From contig OY992540.1 in the NCBI GenBank assembly GCA_963921195.1, positions 39,703,890-39,767,889 of the forward strand: DNA of 64,000 nucleotides, read 5' to 3'. The notes below the pieces were generated by a model. The model was not told where the DNA came from. It saw only the letters and a list, made by a program, of their open reading frames with translations, and ran no database searches. The stretch is from Pegoplata infirma (taxonomy: Eukaryota; Arthropoda; Insecta; Diptera; Anthomyiidae). This document shows positions 46,854 through 57,345 of the stretch, one piece after another (the stretch's first letter is position 1; every line of letters starts with the position of its first letter). The position numbers were made by a program, and so were the translations under genes.

Positions 46854-47830
46854 TTTTTATTTTTATTTTTTTGTATCTGTTTTCTCTTATTTACATCTGT
46901 TTTCTCTTAATTTCATTTACTTGTTATTATTATTTTTTTTTTTTTTTAATTTTGCATTTGTTTTCATTTATTTTCCATAATTATTTTATTTATTTGTAAT
47001 TTTTTGTTAATATTTTATTTTTTTGTGTTTTTTTTTTTCTTCTTGATTGTATCTTTTTCCATTTTTTTGGATTTTCTGTGCATTTTTATTATTTTTTTTT
47101 TTTTGTTTATATTTGTTCTCTCTTCTTTTCACAATGATTTCATTTTCTACCCGTTTCCGTTTCACTTTTGTTGGGATTTTTCTATTTACTTTCTTTGTTT
47201 TGTATACCCGTTTTTGTTCTTTTGCTCATTCTGTGCAATTGTATTTTTTTTTTTTTTTTGTTTTCTTTATCTCTAATTTCTCTTCTCATCATAATGATTT
47301 CTTTCTAAATTTTTATATTTATATATGAAATGTACTTTCGCACATTCTTTGGTTTTCTTTATTTTTTTTATATCTGGTCGCACTTTTTATTTATAATGAC
47401 TTTATTTTCTTGCGATATTGTTTAACCCATTTTCAATTTCTTTTTCTCTTTATTTTCATAATTGCTTTTTTTTTTTTTGTGAATTTTTTTTCGTTTATTT
47501 TTTTTTTTTATTTTTTTATTATTTATTTTTCGTATTTTTTTTTTTTTTTTTTTTTTTTAATTTTTTTTTTTTAATTTTTTTTTTTAATTTTTTTTTTTTT
47601 TTATTTATTTTTATATTTTTTTTTTTATTTTTATTTTTTATATCCGTTTTCGTTTCCTATTTGTTCACTCATTCATTACCGTTTATTGTTTTTATCTCTC
47701 GTTTCTGTGTATCAAAAAAAAAAAAAAAATTTGTATAATTTTCTTTTTGGTTTTGTGACATACGTATGTTTCGATTTTGTGTTTTGTTATTCCGTGTACC
47801 GTTGTTCCTGTTATGATTATTATTTTCTAG
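46854..47830 (+). other. T-rich last part of the intron and acceptor of exon E
   Basis: Long poly-T stretches (47530-47635) and TTTTATTTTTATT decay products of the array, ending with TTATTATTTTCTAG at 47830. No exon is seen. Confidence 0.75.
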
Positions 47831-48331
47831 TGATGACTTTATTCAAGCTCAACAACAGTTAGCCCGATGGGCGAGTGAGGATGTGGTATCCGTCGTGGTA
47901 ATGGAACAGCCGCTAGTCGGTATAACATCGGATTCCCAACAATCCAGCGGCGGGGGCGGACACACGTCGGGAGCGGCATCAACGAATACCGTTATCCACC
48001 ACCAGCATCCGCACCAGCACCACGGCGATCATCCATCCTTGGCAGTGGCCACCACAACAGCAACGGCGGCGTCGGCATCACAAGCGGCGGCGGCGGTCAA
48101 TGCTCATATGAATATGGGGGTCGTGCCAAATGGCATCGGTGTAAATCAGAGGGACTATTACCCCTCACCTCCCTCCACGGAGACGGAAAGCAGTGGCAGT
48201 GTTATCCAGCCGCTCAACCGACGTTACACTTTACAGGGCGATACAAGTCAACAGCAGCTGCAATTGCATCAGCTACACCAACATCCACATCAATCCCATC
48301 AACAGCAGCACCAATTGCAACATCAGCAGCT

Positions 48332-48365
<34 letters not shown>

Positions 48366-48458
48366 CAAATGCAAGGCGACACCACCACCAGCAGCAGCAA
48401 CAACAGTCAATCCGGTCAAATCATGGAGAATGGGCGATATCCGGAATATAAGCACTGA
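47831..48458 (+). CDS. unidentified gene, terminal exon E with stop codon
   Basis: Follows exon D in phase 2: PDSESDDFIQAQQQLARWAS, then EDVVSVVVMEQPLVG. That first block looks like the conserved part (amphipathic, with a short beta-like VVSVVV). Then a Gly/Ser/Ala/His-rich low-complexity region, a block DYYPSPPSTETESSGSV with IQPLNRRYTLQGD, a Gln/His tract (about 12 consecutive Gln near 48335-48367), and the C-terminus MENGRYPEYKH before TGA at 48456-48458. The five exons together encode 611 residues. The polyQ is encoded by mixed CAG/CAA. No transmembrane segment. The protein was not recognised; intracellular signalling or scaffold tail is inference. Confidence 0.9.
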
Positions 48459-48665
48459 TAGTATAATATTAACTCCATCCCTACTAACACTACCATATTA
48501 AATAACACCATGATCACTACCACTGCAACAACAGCAACAACAAATAACAACTATAATAACAACAACACCACTGCTAATGCTATAAGCCTTTCTCAGCAAC
48601 AGCAGCAACAACAACAACAACATTCACCTCATTGTTACGCCCACCAACTTCAGGCGTATCATTGA
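48456..48665 (+). other. in-frame open extension after TGA TAG
   Basis: Directly after the tandem stops (48456-48461) the same frame is open for 68 codons to TGA at 48663-48665. It encodes Thr/Asn-rich sequence (TTTATTATTNNNYNNNN), then ISLSQQQQQQQQHSPHCYAH, and ends QLQAYH. CAA/CAG repeats and the HSPHCYAHQLQAYH end resemble the coding style of exon E. Either 3' UTR microsatellite sequence or a former or read-through C-terminus. Confidence 0.5.
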
Positions 48666-49475
48666 GTAAAAAATTAAAAAAATTAAAAAAAAAGTGATGT
48701 CATATTTTTTAAAAAAAAGTTAAAACTACGAATTTTTCAAAAAAATTAAAAAAAAAAAATATCATCTCTCACTATTACAACATCACCTATCACTATTACT
48801 TATCGCATTTTGTCCTACACATACACACACACAAAACAAGTGTATACGTGTTAAGTAAAAAATTTGTTGCCTGTTTTTAGGGGTGATGTTTTTTGAATCT
48901 CTCTCTCTCTTACTAACTTTCTCTCTCTTTAACTTATTTATATTTTATTTTTTTTATTATTTTATTAATCCATAAACAGAGATTCTTTTTTTATATTCTA
49001 AAGAAAAAATTATAATTTAGTTATGCATAAAATTATAATTAAGTAAAAAACAGAAAAAAAAATATTGTGATTTTATACAAAGTAGTTGATATTTTAGTTT
49101 TAAATAATTGAAAACCAAAAAAAAAACAACAAAAATTAGAAAAAATTTAACGAATTGATAAATGGCAAATTAAAAAACAAAAAAACCAACACAATATTAT
49201 ATAAAAATTTTTGATAAAAAATTTAAGTAAAAAAAAAATACACAAAAATCACCCCCAATTACTTTAGGTTAGTTAAATATTTAAAATATAAAACAAAAAA
49301 ACAATTAAAATAGTAAATATTGTACATATTAGTTACATTACAAAAAAAAATACTAAATAATTTGTATAAAACATAAAAAAAGAAAAAAAACTAAATTATA
49401 GATTTTATGAAATTGATATTAAATTGATGGGAAATTAATGCCTGAATAGAAATAAAAAAATTATTGACTTAAAAA
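48459..49475 (+). other. probable 3' UTR
   Basis: Sequence after the stop turns rapidly AT-rich. AATAAA appears at 49451-49456 and is followed by A-rich DNA, so it is a candidate polyadenylation signal; several AATAAA-like words precede it. The transcript end cannot be fixed without RNA data. Confidence 0.45.
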
Positions 49476-50640
49476 AAAAATTGTATTTATTTTAAAATGA
49501 AAGGAAATGGAAAGGAAAAAATCTCTTTAACATTTGAATTTTAAAAACAATTCTAAGGATGGATTTTAAAGTCAGTCAGTTTCTACCTATATTCAAGTGT
49601 AACATATTTCAAAAAATTTACTCACTTTTTTTAAAGGCAAAGATTTAAGAGCTGACTTTAAAATCAAGTCCGAGTGTTTGCTTAAATTTCTATTTTTAGG
49701 AAATTAAAATACTAAGCACCACCAAGATACTATTATTAGTTTCGTCCTCCAGCATTTAAGAAGGCTTAGTTTTAAGGAGATGCCCGAAGATGCCAAAAAA
49801 CCATTTGATGATCAAGATCTCATTTTAATGAGATGAGAAGGGTGTTTTGATGCTTTATCATTTCTATCGTTTGCTTGCCTTCATCGTCTTCTAATCACAA
49901 TCCTCATTTCACAAAGCTTTGATATCGTAATCATCTTTCATTGTTTCATACAACTCAAATATTCTAATGTCTAACAAAAAGGGGTTATTTTAAATTCGTA
50001 TTTAGGAAACCGTCGTATTCGGGTTGGTTTAAGGGCCTTAAAAACAGAGGCTTTACTAGCGTACTGTACTGGAAAGACACTACCAGTCCTTTTTTTGATT
50101 TAATTAGAAATTTTAAATAATTTTTTTAAACCAAGGAATTAACTCTTAATAAATTAATTAAAAAGAAATAACTTTATTAAAAATTAAATTAATTAAATTT
50201 AAATGAAGTTTAAAGGCATATGAACAATCCATGTAAAAATCAGTTTGATCTTATCTGATACGTTTTTATCCGATAATATATAATTTCATCTAATTGTTTA
50301 TAATTACATCAGATATAATAAAGTGTCAAATTTGTGCGAATGAGGAACAAAGCCGAGTTATAATTAGATTTAAATTTTGTCCGTTTCAGATATAATCAAA
50401 AAATGCAATCGGATATGACCATATATGAAGAGATATAAACAGATCAGATTAGATCTAATCCATTTATACTCGGGAAGTGTTTTTTTTTTAATTTCTTTAT
50501 ATTCTATATGAACATTTTAAATTCAATGTAACTTTTTTGCTAATTACCTTTGACGGATATTTCCAGGGAAAAAATTTCATGATTTTTTTAGTGTTATAGT
50601 TTTGTGGAAAAATAAAAATCATTTAGGTGGGTAGAAAGTT
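49476..50640. other. intergenic sequence, nothing firm
   Basis: AT-rich. From about 50240 ATATAATC/GATTATAT-type words related to the following foldback occur, ending in TATACTCGGGAAG at 50466 (a CCCGAGTA-type end in inverse orientation), so a degraded relative may lie at about 50230-50475. Confidence 0.5.
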
Positions 50641-52020
50641 GAGAAACTAACACTAATAACACGACGGTGGACCTCGAAGCTAAAAACCAGATACCCGTGT
50701 AAAAAAATAATTGGATCAAAACATATCTCATTTGATAAAAACATATATGAATCATATCTAAATGGATATAATCAGATCTACTCCATATATACTCATATCT
50801 GCTTCAGATATTTTCAGATCCTTAAACTGAGTCTATCTGGAATATATGGCATATATGATCAGACATTTTCAGATATTTTTATATATGTAAAATTGTCAGA
50901 TACCCGAGTAAAAAAGATCTGATATAATCATATATGCTATTATATAATTATTTATATTTATATATGGTTATGCATGAACTTTGATATGGACATATAAGTT
51001 TATATATAGCATTGTATTTTTCCTTATTTTTTAATATGATAACATACATATTCCTATCTATTTATATACCGATCTATATGAAATTAGATATGACATATAA
51101 GGTCGGGAATTTTTAGATATGACAGATAAAAAGATATATGATTTTATTTATAATTTTATCCCGAAAAATTTTTCAAAATTTTCTATGTCCCGGACAATTA
51201 AAAAAAATTAAAAAATTTCAAGTTCTAAAAAATTTTATGAAAATTTTCCAAAGTCCCGGACACAAAATTTTTTTGGCAATTTTTTTGGAGTAAAAAAATC
51301 ATTGAAAATGTTTTTAGGAGAAATTTATTTTTTTTTGAAAAATTTTTAAGCTTCGAATGTTTTTAAATTTTCTAAGCCACAAACATTTTTTGGAATTTTA
51401 AATCACTTATAAATGATTTTAGAAAAAAAAAAATTACAAATTTTTAATAATTTGCTAAGTCCCCAAAAATTCCGAAGAATGCAATAAAAGCTCTTCTATT
51501 CTAATTGATAATGTATCTAATCTGATCAAATAATTTCTAATTTCACGTTTAAAATTCCAAAAAATTTTACCAGATTTCATCTAAATATATAAAAATTTAT
51601 CTAATTTTAACAGATAAGATATGATTTAATACAATTAGATAGACCCATTTTTGGGATCAAACTTAATCAAATTTGATATTATTTTATCAAAAATAATAGA
51701 ATTTGATATAATCGTATAATATTCGATCCGCCAATTTTCGGATCAAAATTAATATGGATTTACGTAAAAGCATATCTGTTCATATAAAATTAAATATTGC
51801 GTCATATAACTTTTTTTTACTCGGGTAGACTCGATTTACGGATCAAAACATATCTGAAGCAGATATGAATATATATGGAGTAGATCTGATTACATCCATG
51901 TAGATATGATCCGTATATGTTTTTATCAAAGGAGATATGATTTGATATAATTATTTTTTTACACGGGTATCTGGTTTTTAGCTTCGAGGTCCACCGTCGT
52001 GTTATTAGTGTTAGTTTCTC
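50641..52020. mobile_element. foldback with perfect 60-bp terminal inverted repeats
   Basis: Bases 50641-50700 are the exact reverse complement of 51961-52020 (GAGAAACTAACAC at one end, GTGTTAGTTTCTC at the other). Inside, ACCCGTGTAAAAAAATAATT and TCAGATCTACTCC (50690-50790) pair with 51880-51965. Nested further inside is another inverted element (50901-51827). All interior sequence is AGATATGAT/ATCATATCT-like, so the whole block can fold. No coding capacity. Confidence 0.85.
50901..51827. mobile_element. nested element with TACCCGAGTAAAAAA ends
   Basis: TACCCGAGTAAAAAAG (50901) and TTTTTTTTACTCGGGTA (ending 51827) are inverted. The interior has weakly complementary ATATGAT-rich arms and a central block with AAAAATTTTT and TCCCGGACA words (about 51185-51260). 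Same end type as 14109-15772. Confidence 0.75.
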
Positions 52021-52720
52021 TCCTGCAAATAATTCACTTGGTATAAGCTACTTAGTTTTGTATTGATTTCCTTAGTTTTTAATTACAAACATTTTCGAGA
52101 ACAAACATTGATGTTCTAGTGCTGCGGGGACAAAGTTAAACCCCTTATTTAATCAAAATATTTTGCGTCTAGTCTAGGCATGTTGTTAGCTATTTAAAAC
52201 ACCTACCGTTTTTTAATTTAGAGGTTCAAACTTTTTAGACTTTTGTCCACCTAGATTTGGATTTGGAACCACAGTGCGCCCCTGGCAGCCGCCTTTTTAG
52301 TTATATAAATTGTTGATAATGGAATATATCCACTCCAAAACGAGCAATATTGTTAAATTTGGCTGTGCCGAATTTTGTGTAAAAAAATAAAAAAAAATAA
52401 AAATTTTGTCAAATTGTTTTTTTTTTTGGGGTGGGGAATCACTGAAGGGCCGCTGGGGATTTTGAGGGCACCTTTCATCTCACTATAAATTACAACTGTA
52501 TTTATTTTGCTTTTTGCACTAAAGGAGCATTATATAACTTATTAACTTTTTAACTGTTTTTTAATTTAACTTTTTATTAACTTTTGTATCCACGTCCCCA
52601 AAAAAGGGGCGGATCAAATTATAATTGCATTTTCTTATCCTCTAAGCGCATAACTTTGAACCTCTTCTGACATAAAATGATTTCATTTGTAAAACCAAAA
52701 TACAAACAACATGTTAAAAA
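52021..52720. other. intergenic, fragments of other repeats
   Basis: 52232-52290 repeats the GACTTTTGTCCA...AGATTTGGATTTGGAACCAC motif of the 18691 element, and 52365-52380 has the GGCTGTGCCGAATTTTG tail motif of the dispersed repeat family. No gene is visible. Confidence 0.5.
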
Positions 52721-52724
52721 TAGT

Positions 52725-52900
52725 TTTTAGAGGTTGGTTTTGTTCTTCAAGGGGGAACTTTTTCACCCCTTGGCCGATTTTGCCCATTTACGAACTTAAC
52801 CGGCCTATCATCATAAAACTTGTTTGTGCAAAACTTCAGGAGTCTAGCATTTTAATTTTGGACTGATTCGTCTGACTGAAATTATTAATGGAACAATAAT
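52725..52900 (-). repeat. dispersed repeat fragment, minus orientation
   Basis: AGGTTGGTTTTGTTCTTCAAGG, GGGAACTTTTTCACCCC, CGATTTTGCCCATTTACGAAC, TTAACC and TTTTGGACTG match the reverse complement of 63870-64000. Its right end runs into the foldback remnant at 52904. Confidence 0.75.
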
Positions 52901-52903
52901 ATA

Positions 52904-54672
52904 TGGGGCATTTCAGGCCATTCAGATTTTAGACCCGATCCCCTTCAACTATTTTTTTTTTTATACCATGTTGGTGTTGAGTAATCAATTTTTGAAAATG
53001 GCGATTTTTTCAAAAAAACGTTAGGGTTAGGATTTTTATGCAAATGCATATTTGTTGTCGTCAGTCTGAGAGCAACAAAAACTAAATATCTTTTAAAAAA
53101 AAAAAAAAAATGCGTATTTTTTTAACTGACACAATTAAAAATTTACTTAAAAGTTTTTACAAAAATTTGAGTAAATAATTTAATAAAAATTTTATAATTT
53201 TTTTTAATTTTATTTTTTTTTTCTTAGTTTTTTTTTTCAATTCTCATTTAGTTTATAGTTTTTTGTTTATGTAAATCAAAGTTTGAAATCATTTTGATGA
53301 AATTTTCCAATGTCTTAAATGTTTTTGGTAAAAGATTAAAAAAAATATTTTTTTTGTAAAAAAAAATATTTTTTTTGTAAAAAAAAAATGTGAAATCTTT
53401 TTGAAAAAAAAATTGATAAATTTTGAGTAAATTTTTACTTGACACAAATAAAAACTTTTTTAAAAAAAACGAAAAATTTTGAGTAAAGTTTTAATTGTGT
53501 CAATTAAAAATTTAATAAAAATTTTTGGTATACATTTAATAAATTTTTATTAAAAGTTTACTAAATATTTTCAAATCGTTCACTGGTGCATTTTTTACTC
53601 AATAGTATTTCAAATTTACTCAAAAAAAAATTTTTTTTTTTTGTGTTTTACTTTATTTGAACTTGAACTTTTGTGTTTATTGTACCTTATTTTCGTTTAT
53701 TAGACTTAATTTTTACAATTTTTATGTTCTTTTTGTGTTCTTGTTAATTTTATCATTTATGTTATAAAAAATTTTTTAAGAACATATTTTTTTACATTTT
53801 TAGCGCATATTTTTCTATTTTTGGTACATGTTTTATGCGCATAAAACGCGATTTTAACTGCATAAAAGTCCGAACCCTAGTTATTATAATAAAAAATTTC
53901 AATGAATTTCATAAATCGGATTGTATTCCTTAATCAAGTGGTCTGCAACACGTTAGATGCCTGGGGAAGTTGTAATAACTTGGCTCATTTTCAACCGATT
54001 TTAGTTTTTAGTACCTTATAAGAGAGGCATTTTACTCCAAATCATAATTCTGTAACCACTTGAATTTAAACTTAACTCAAAATATCGAAAAAATTGGGAA
54101 AATTAACAAAAAGACATATTTTCCCCGTACAATTCGTTTTTAAAATTCATGACCGATGTAGCTCACCTTAGACATGTCCGATTATCCTGAAGTGGATAAG
54201 TGGAGTCGCGGCCAATATCTAACAATTTAATTTATTTGGAGCACCATATAAAATAAACTAGAGTAAAAAAATATTTGAAAAAAATAGAACGAATTGTGAT
54301 CACATCCCGAATTATGGCTTAAAATTTGCCTAATTTAGAGTAGAATTTTTAGACTTAAAAAAAAATATCGAAGGTTTCGCACTTTTTCAAAAAGTCGATT
54401 TTAATTGTTAATCGCTAAAAAATAAGTGATAATTACTTCGAATAATTTTTTCATATTTTTTTTCTAAAACAACATTTAAATACCAACAAAACGTAGTTAA
54501 ACTTTCTTTAAGATATCTTCATTTTGTACTGGTCAAAATTAATTGAAAAATTAAGTTTTTTAATTTTTTTGAAAAAATCGGCATATTGAAAAATTGATTA
54601 CTCAATACCAACATAGTATAAAAATCTGAAAATTTTAGAGCAAGTTGCATTTAATACGCACTAAAACAGGAA
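52904..54672. mobile_element. degraded relative of the 36927-38961 foldback
   Basis: TGGGGCATTTCAGGCCATTCAG at the left, GTTGAGTAATCAATTTTTGA and AAAATGGCGATTTTTTCAAAA follow the order of the 36927 element. The right part (53895-54660: ATAAATCGGATTGTATTCC, GCCTGGGGAAGTTGTAATAAC, TACCTTATAAGAGAGGCATTT, AATTGTGATCACATCCCGAA) follows 38075-38880. Most of the left arm is missing, and about 53030-53880 is other inserted sequence with TTAGGGTTAGGATTTTTATGC / GCATAAAAGTCCGAACCCTA ends. Confidence 0.75.
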
Positions 54673-55225
54673 TTTTTTTTACCTTGCACCATGGTTCCAA
54701 ATCAATTTTATTTGGCATAAATAAAAATTAAGCAAAGTCGCTAGTTTTGAATCTGGAATGGTTTTTTTATCTCTTAACGCAATCAAAGAATGATTTTCAA
54801 AAAAAGAAAAAATTGAAAAAAAAATTGTTTTCGGAAATATTTTTTGAAAATATTTTTTTATTTTTTTTTTGTGGAAAAAAAAAATTATCAACAATAATAT
54901 ATTTCTAGTAGTGGGTTAGCTCGGCCGAAGGCCAAAAAAATATTGTTAAAAAAAATTTAAAGATGTGTCACGCAAAAAACCGAAAATTTTGCTGAAATTT
55001 GTGCTAAACTAAAATGGCAATTGTGAGAGTTTGCCGAAAAATGCTGTCTAGATGTTAATTTTAGTATTAAATAGACCATCTAGAAAACACTTTCACATTT
55101 AAAGACTCATGCAAGTTCGTGCACAAACACAACTTTTTGTCCACGAAAGATATAGGCCATTTTGGCTTAAAATCCTTAAAACTTTTTGGTAAGAAAATTT
55201 TATTGCGTGAGTAGATTTTGCGTGA
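54673..55225. other. intergenic, no feature recognised
   Basis: AT-rich DNA with poly-A and poly-T runs. No exon or element end could be placed. Confidence 0.5.
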
Positions 55226-55544
55226 CTCACGCGTGAGCGTGATTGAATCTGGCGTGAGTCACGCGTGAGCGTGAGTAAGTTTTTTTATTACTCACGTAAA
55301 TGTGAATGAGCGTGAGAAAAAAAAAATTGCGTGAGTGATTAGTGAGTGATTCGATTAATTTTTGCGTGAGCGTGAGTGAGCGTGAGTCAAAATCCACTCC
55401 CGCGCCCATGTCTAATGAATGGAATTAAAAATTGGAGTTTTTAATAAGAACTACTTTCCTTGGGCTTCAATTTTCCTTTTTATCCTTTTTATAATTTTAT
55501 TTTTTCCCATTTGCTGTTAGTGTAATTGTAATATGGTTTTGGGC

Positions 55545-57134
55545 GCCATGAAATAGCTCCCAATGAAATAAGTCCCAATGAAATAACTCCCAATGAAATA
55601 AATCCCAAATAAAATGAAATATATCCCAAACCAAAAAAATGAAATAAGTCCCAAGAAAAATGAAATAAGTCCATAACAAAAAATTAAAAAAGTCCCAACG
55701 AAATAACTCCCAATGGAAATGAAATAAATCCCAATTTTTTTAATATTAAATTTTTAACTCTTTAAATCACAAAAACACCTTAATTGTATCTCTTTAAAAA
55801 GCAAATCTCTTAAGTGCCTACAATCCCTTCTCAACTTTTTTGGGATGCAGCTTACTGACACATTGATTACAATTCTTTAAATGTTTGAATGATATCATTA
55901 TAATATTTCACGCAATGGCTAACTTATCGCAGGTCTAGCTGGCGCCTGCGAAAAGACCAGAAAATAAACTCCATAAAATATTAACTGAAATCTCAATATA
56001 AATGGGTGTATAACATGTACTCAAATCATTCTGCTAAATTTGTATAACTTACAAGAACTTGTGGAAGAATTACGTTTTTATAATCAAGTTAATTAAAGAA
56101 AAATATAAATCATTTTGGTTAAAACAGTTAACAAGCCACGCATAAAACTTGAAAGCAGATTCCTGGAAGCCTTTTAGAGCTTCCAGGATTCCGTATAATA
56201 AATGTGGTAAGAAAACGATTATTTGTTTGAAAAGATTTGAATGCATATGGGTGTGAAGAAAGCGCCGCAGGTGAAAATTTTTTACAAGAGATCTTAACAA
56301 AAAATTAAAAAAAATCGCGCGATTTGTTTTTAATTTTTTGTTAAAATCTCTTGTAAAAATTTTTCGCCTGCGGCGCTTTCTTCACACCCATATACATTCA
56401 AATCTTTTCAAACATATTATCGTATTCCAACAACAAATATTTCAAAATAAAGTTAAGAGTGAATAAAGGCCGAAAGTCCATTGCGCCTTCACTTTAAAAT
56501 ATCCAATGTACCCGCCAAACCAACAGGATCCTAAAACTTTTTATGCCACCGGTTGATGATCTTCAGTTTTTCATGCAATTCCTCTTAATTTTCATGAGTT
56601 AAAATCATTTTTAGAAGAACTCGAAATTTTTCACAATTAGTCGCAGAGTGTACTTCGTTGAAGTAAACGTTTTATTTTTTTTTGGGTTTTGATTGACATT
56701 TATGTACTTCTGAATGAATGGTTTCCTGAAATTATTTACAAGATAATTCAAAAAGCACTGAAAAAGAGTTTGTTCCAGTTCGAGGTTTACTTTGCCCGTA
56801 ATAAATTAACTTTTCATGAAAATAACTAATATTTATTAGTTTTAATTATTTTTTAATAAAAGAAACTGGAAAATTCAATAAGTTAAATTTTTATGTTAAT
56901 AATTTACTCTCAAACTGTTGGGAGTTATTTCATTAAAATAATTTGGGAGTTATTGCATAATGAAATAACTCCCAAACTTAAAAATGAAATAACTTCCAAA
57001 AAAATGAAATAATCCCCGCAGATTTGGGAGTTTTTTCATTATGAAATAACTCCCAAATCGTAAGGAAATTTTTGGGACTTATTGCATTATTTTTCTTGGG
57101 ACTTATTTCATTGGGAGTTATTTCATGGCGCCCG
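55545..57134. mobile_element. Foldback-like element with arms of short tandem repeats
   Basis: The left end GGGCGCCATGAAATAGCTCCC is followed by 14-16 bp tandem units of the form AATGAAATAA(C/G)TCCC with variable spacers (55550-55735). The right end mirrors it with GGGAGTTATTTCATT units (56915-57110) and TTATTTCATGGCGCCC. Arms made of short tandem repeats are the hallmark of Drosophila FB elements. The centre carries another near-perfect palindrome (56213-56405). No open reading frame of note. Confidence 0.8.
56205..56420. repeat. near-perfect palindrome at the centre of the FB-like element
   Basis: GAAAAGATTTGAATG, ATATGGGTGTGAAGAAAGCG, CCGCAGG, AAAATTTTT and ACAAGAGAT are mirrored on the other side of the axis TTAAAAAAAATCGCGCGATT (about 56303-56325). 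It could form a ~100-bp hairpin stem with very few mismatches. Confidence 0.85.
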
Positions 57135-57345
57135 ACTACACACGCTCATAAAAGAAAAAAATAGTCACGCACGATATTATATTTTGCTCACGCTCATTCA
57201 CGCACACGTGAGTAGAAAAAAATAAGTCACGGTCACGAGCGTGAGTAAAATATCGTGAGTAAAATAAAATATCGTGTGTGAATAATTTTTTTCTGTCATT
57301 AGGTTACGTGATTGTTAAAAAAAACCTCATTCACGCTCCCATCGC

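Larger units (their letters stand above)
55226..57345. repeat. outer GCGTGAG / CTCACGC inverted simple repeats
   Basis: At 55226-55400 GTGAGCGTGAG, ACTCACGCGTGAGCG and GTGAGTGA words are stacked. At 57140-57345 their complements (CACGCTCATTCACGC, GGTCACGAGCGTGAG, TCACGCTCCC) appear. They bracket the element at 55545-57134 and form an outer pair of imperfect arms. Confidence 0.6.

Noticed and set aside
44734..46980. 748-codon open reading frame on the plus strand
   Set aside because: It is the translation of the TTTTA array (FYFIL repeated) and has no biological start context; an open frame is forced by the 15-base period.
48273..48455. 60-codon minus-strand frame rich in leucine
   Set aside because: It is the reverse of the CAG/CAA tract in exon E, not an independent gene.
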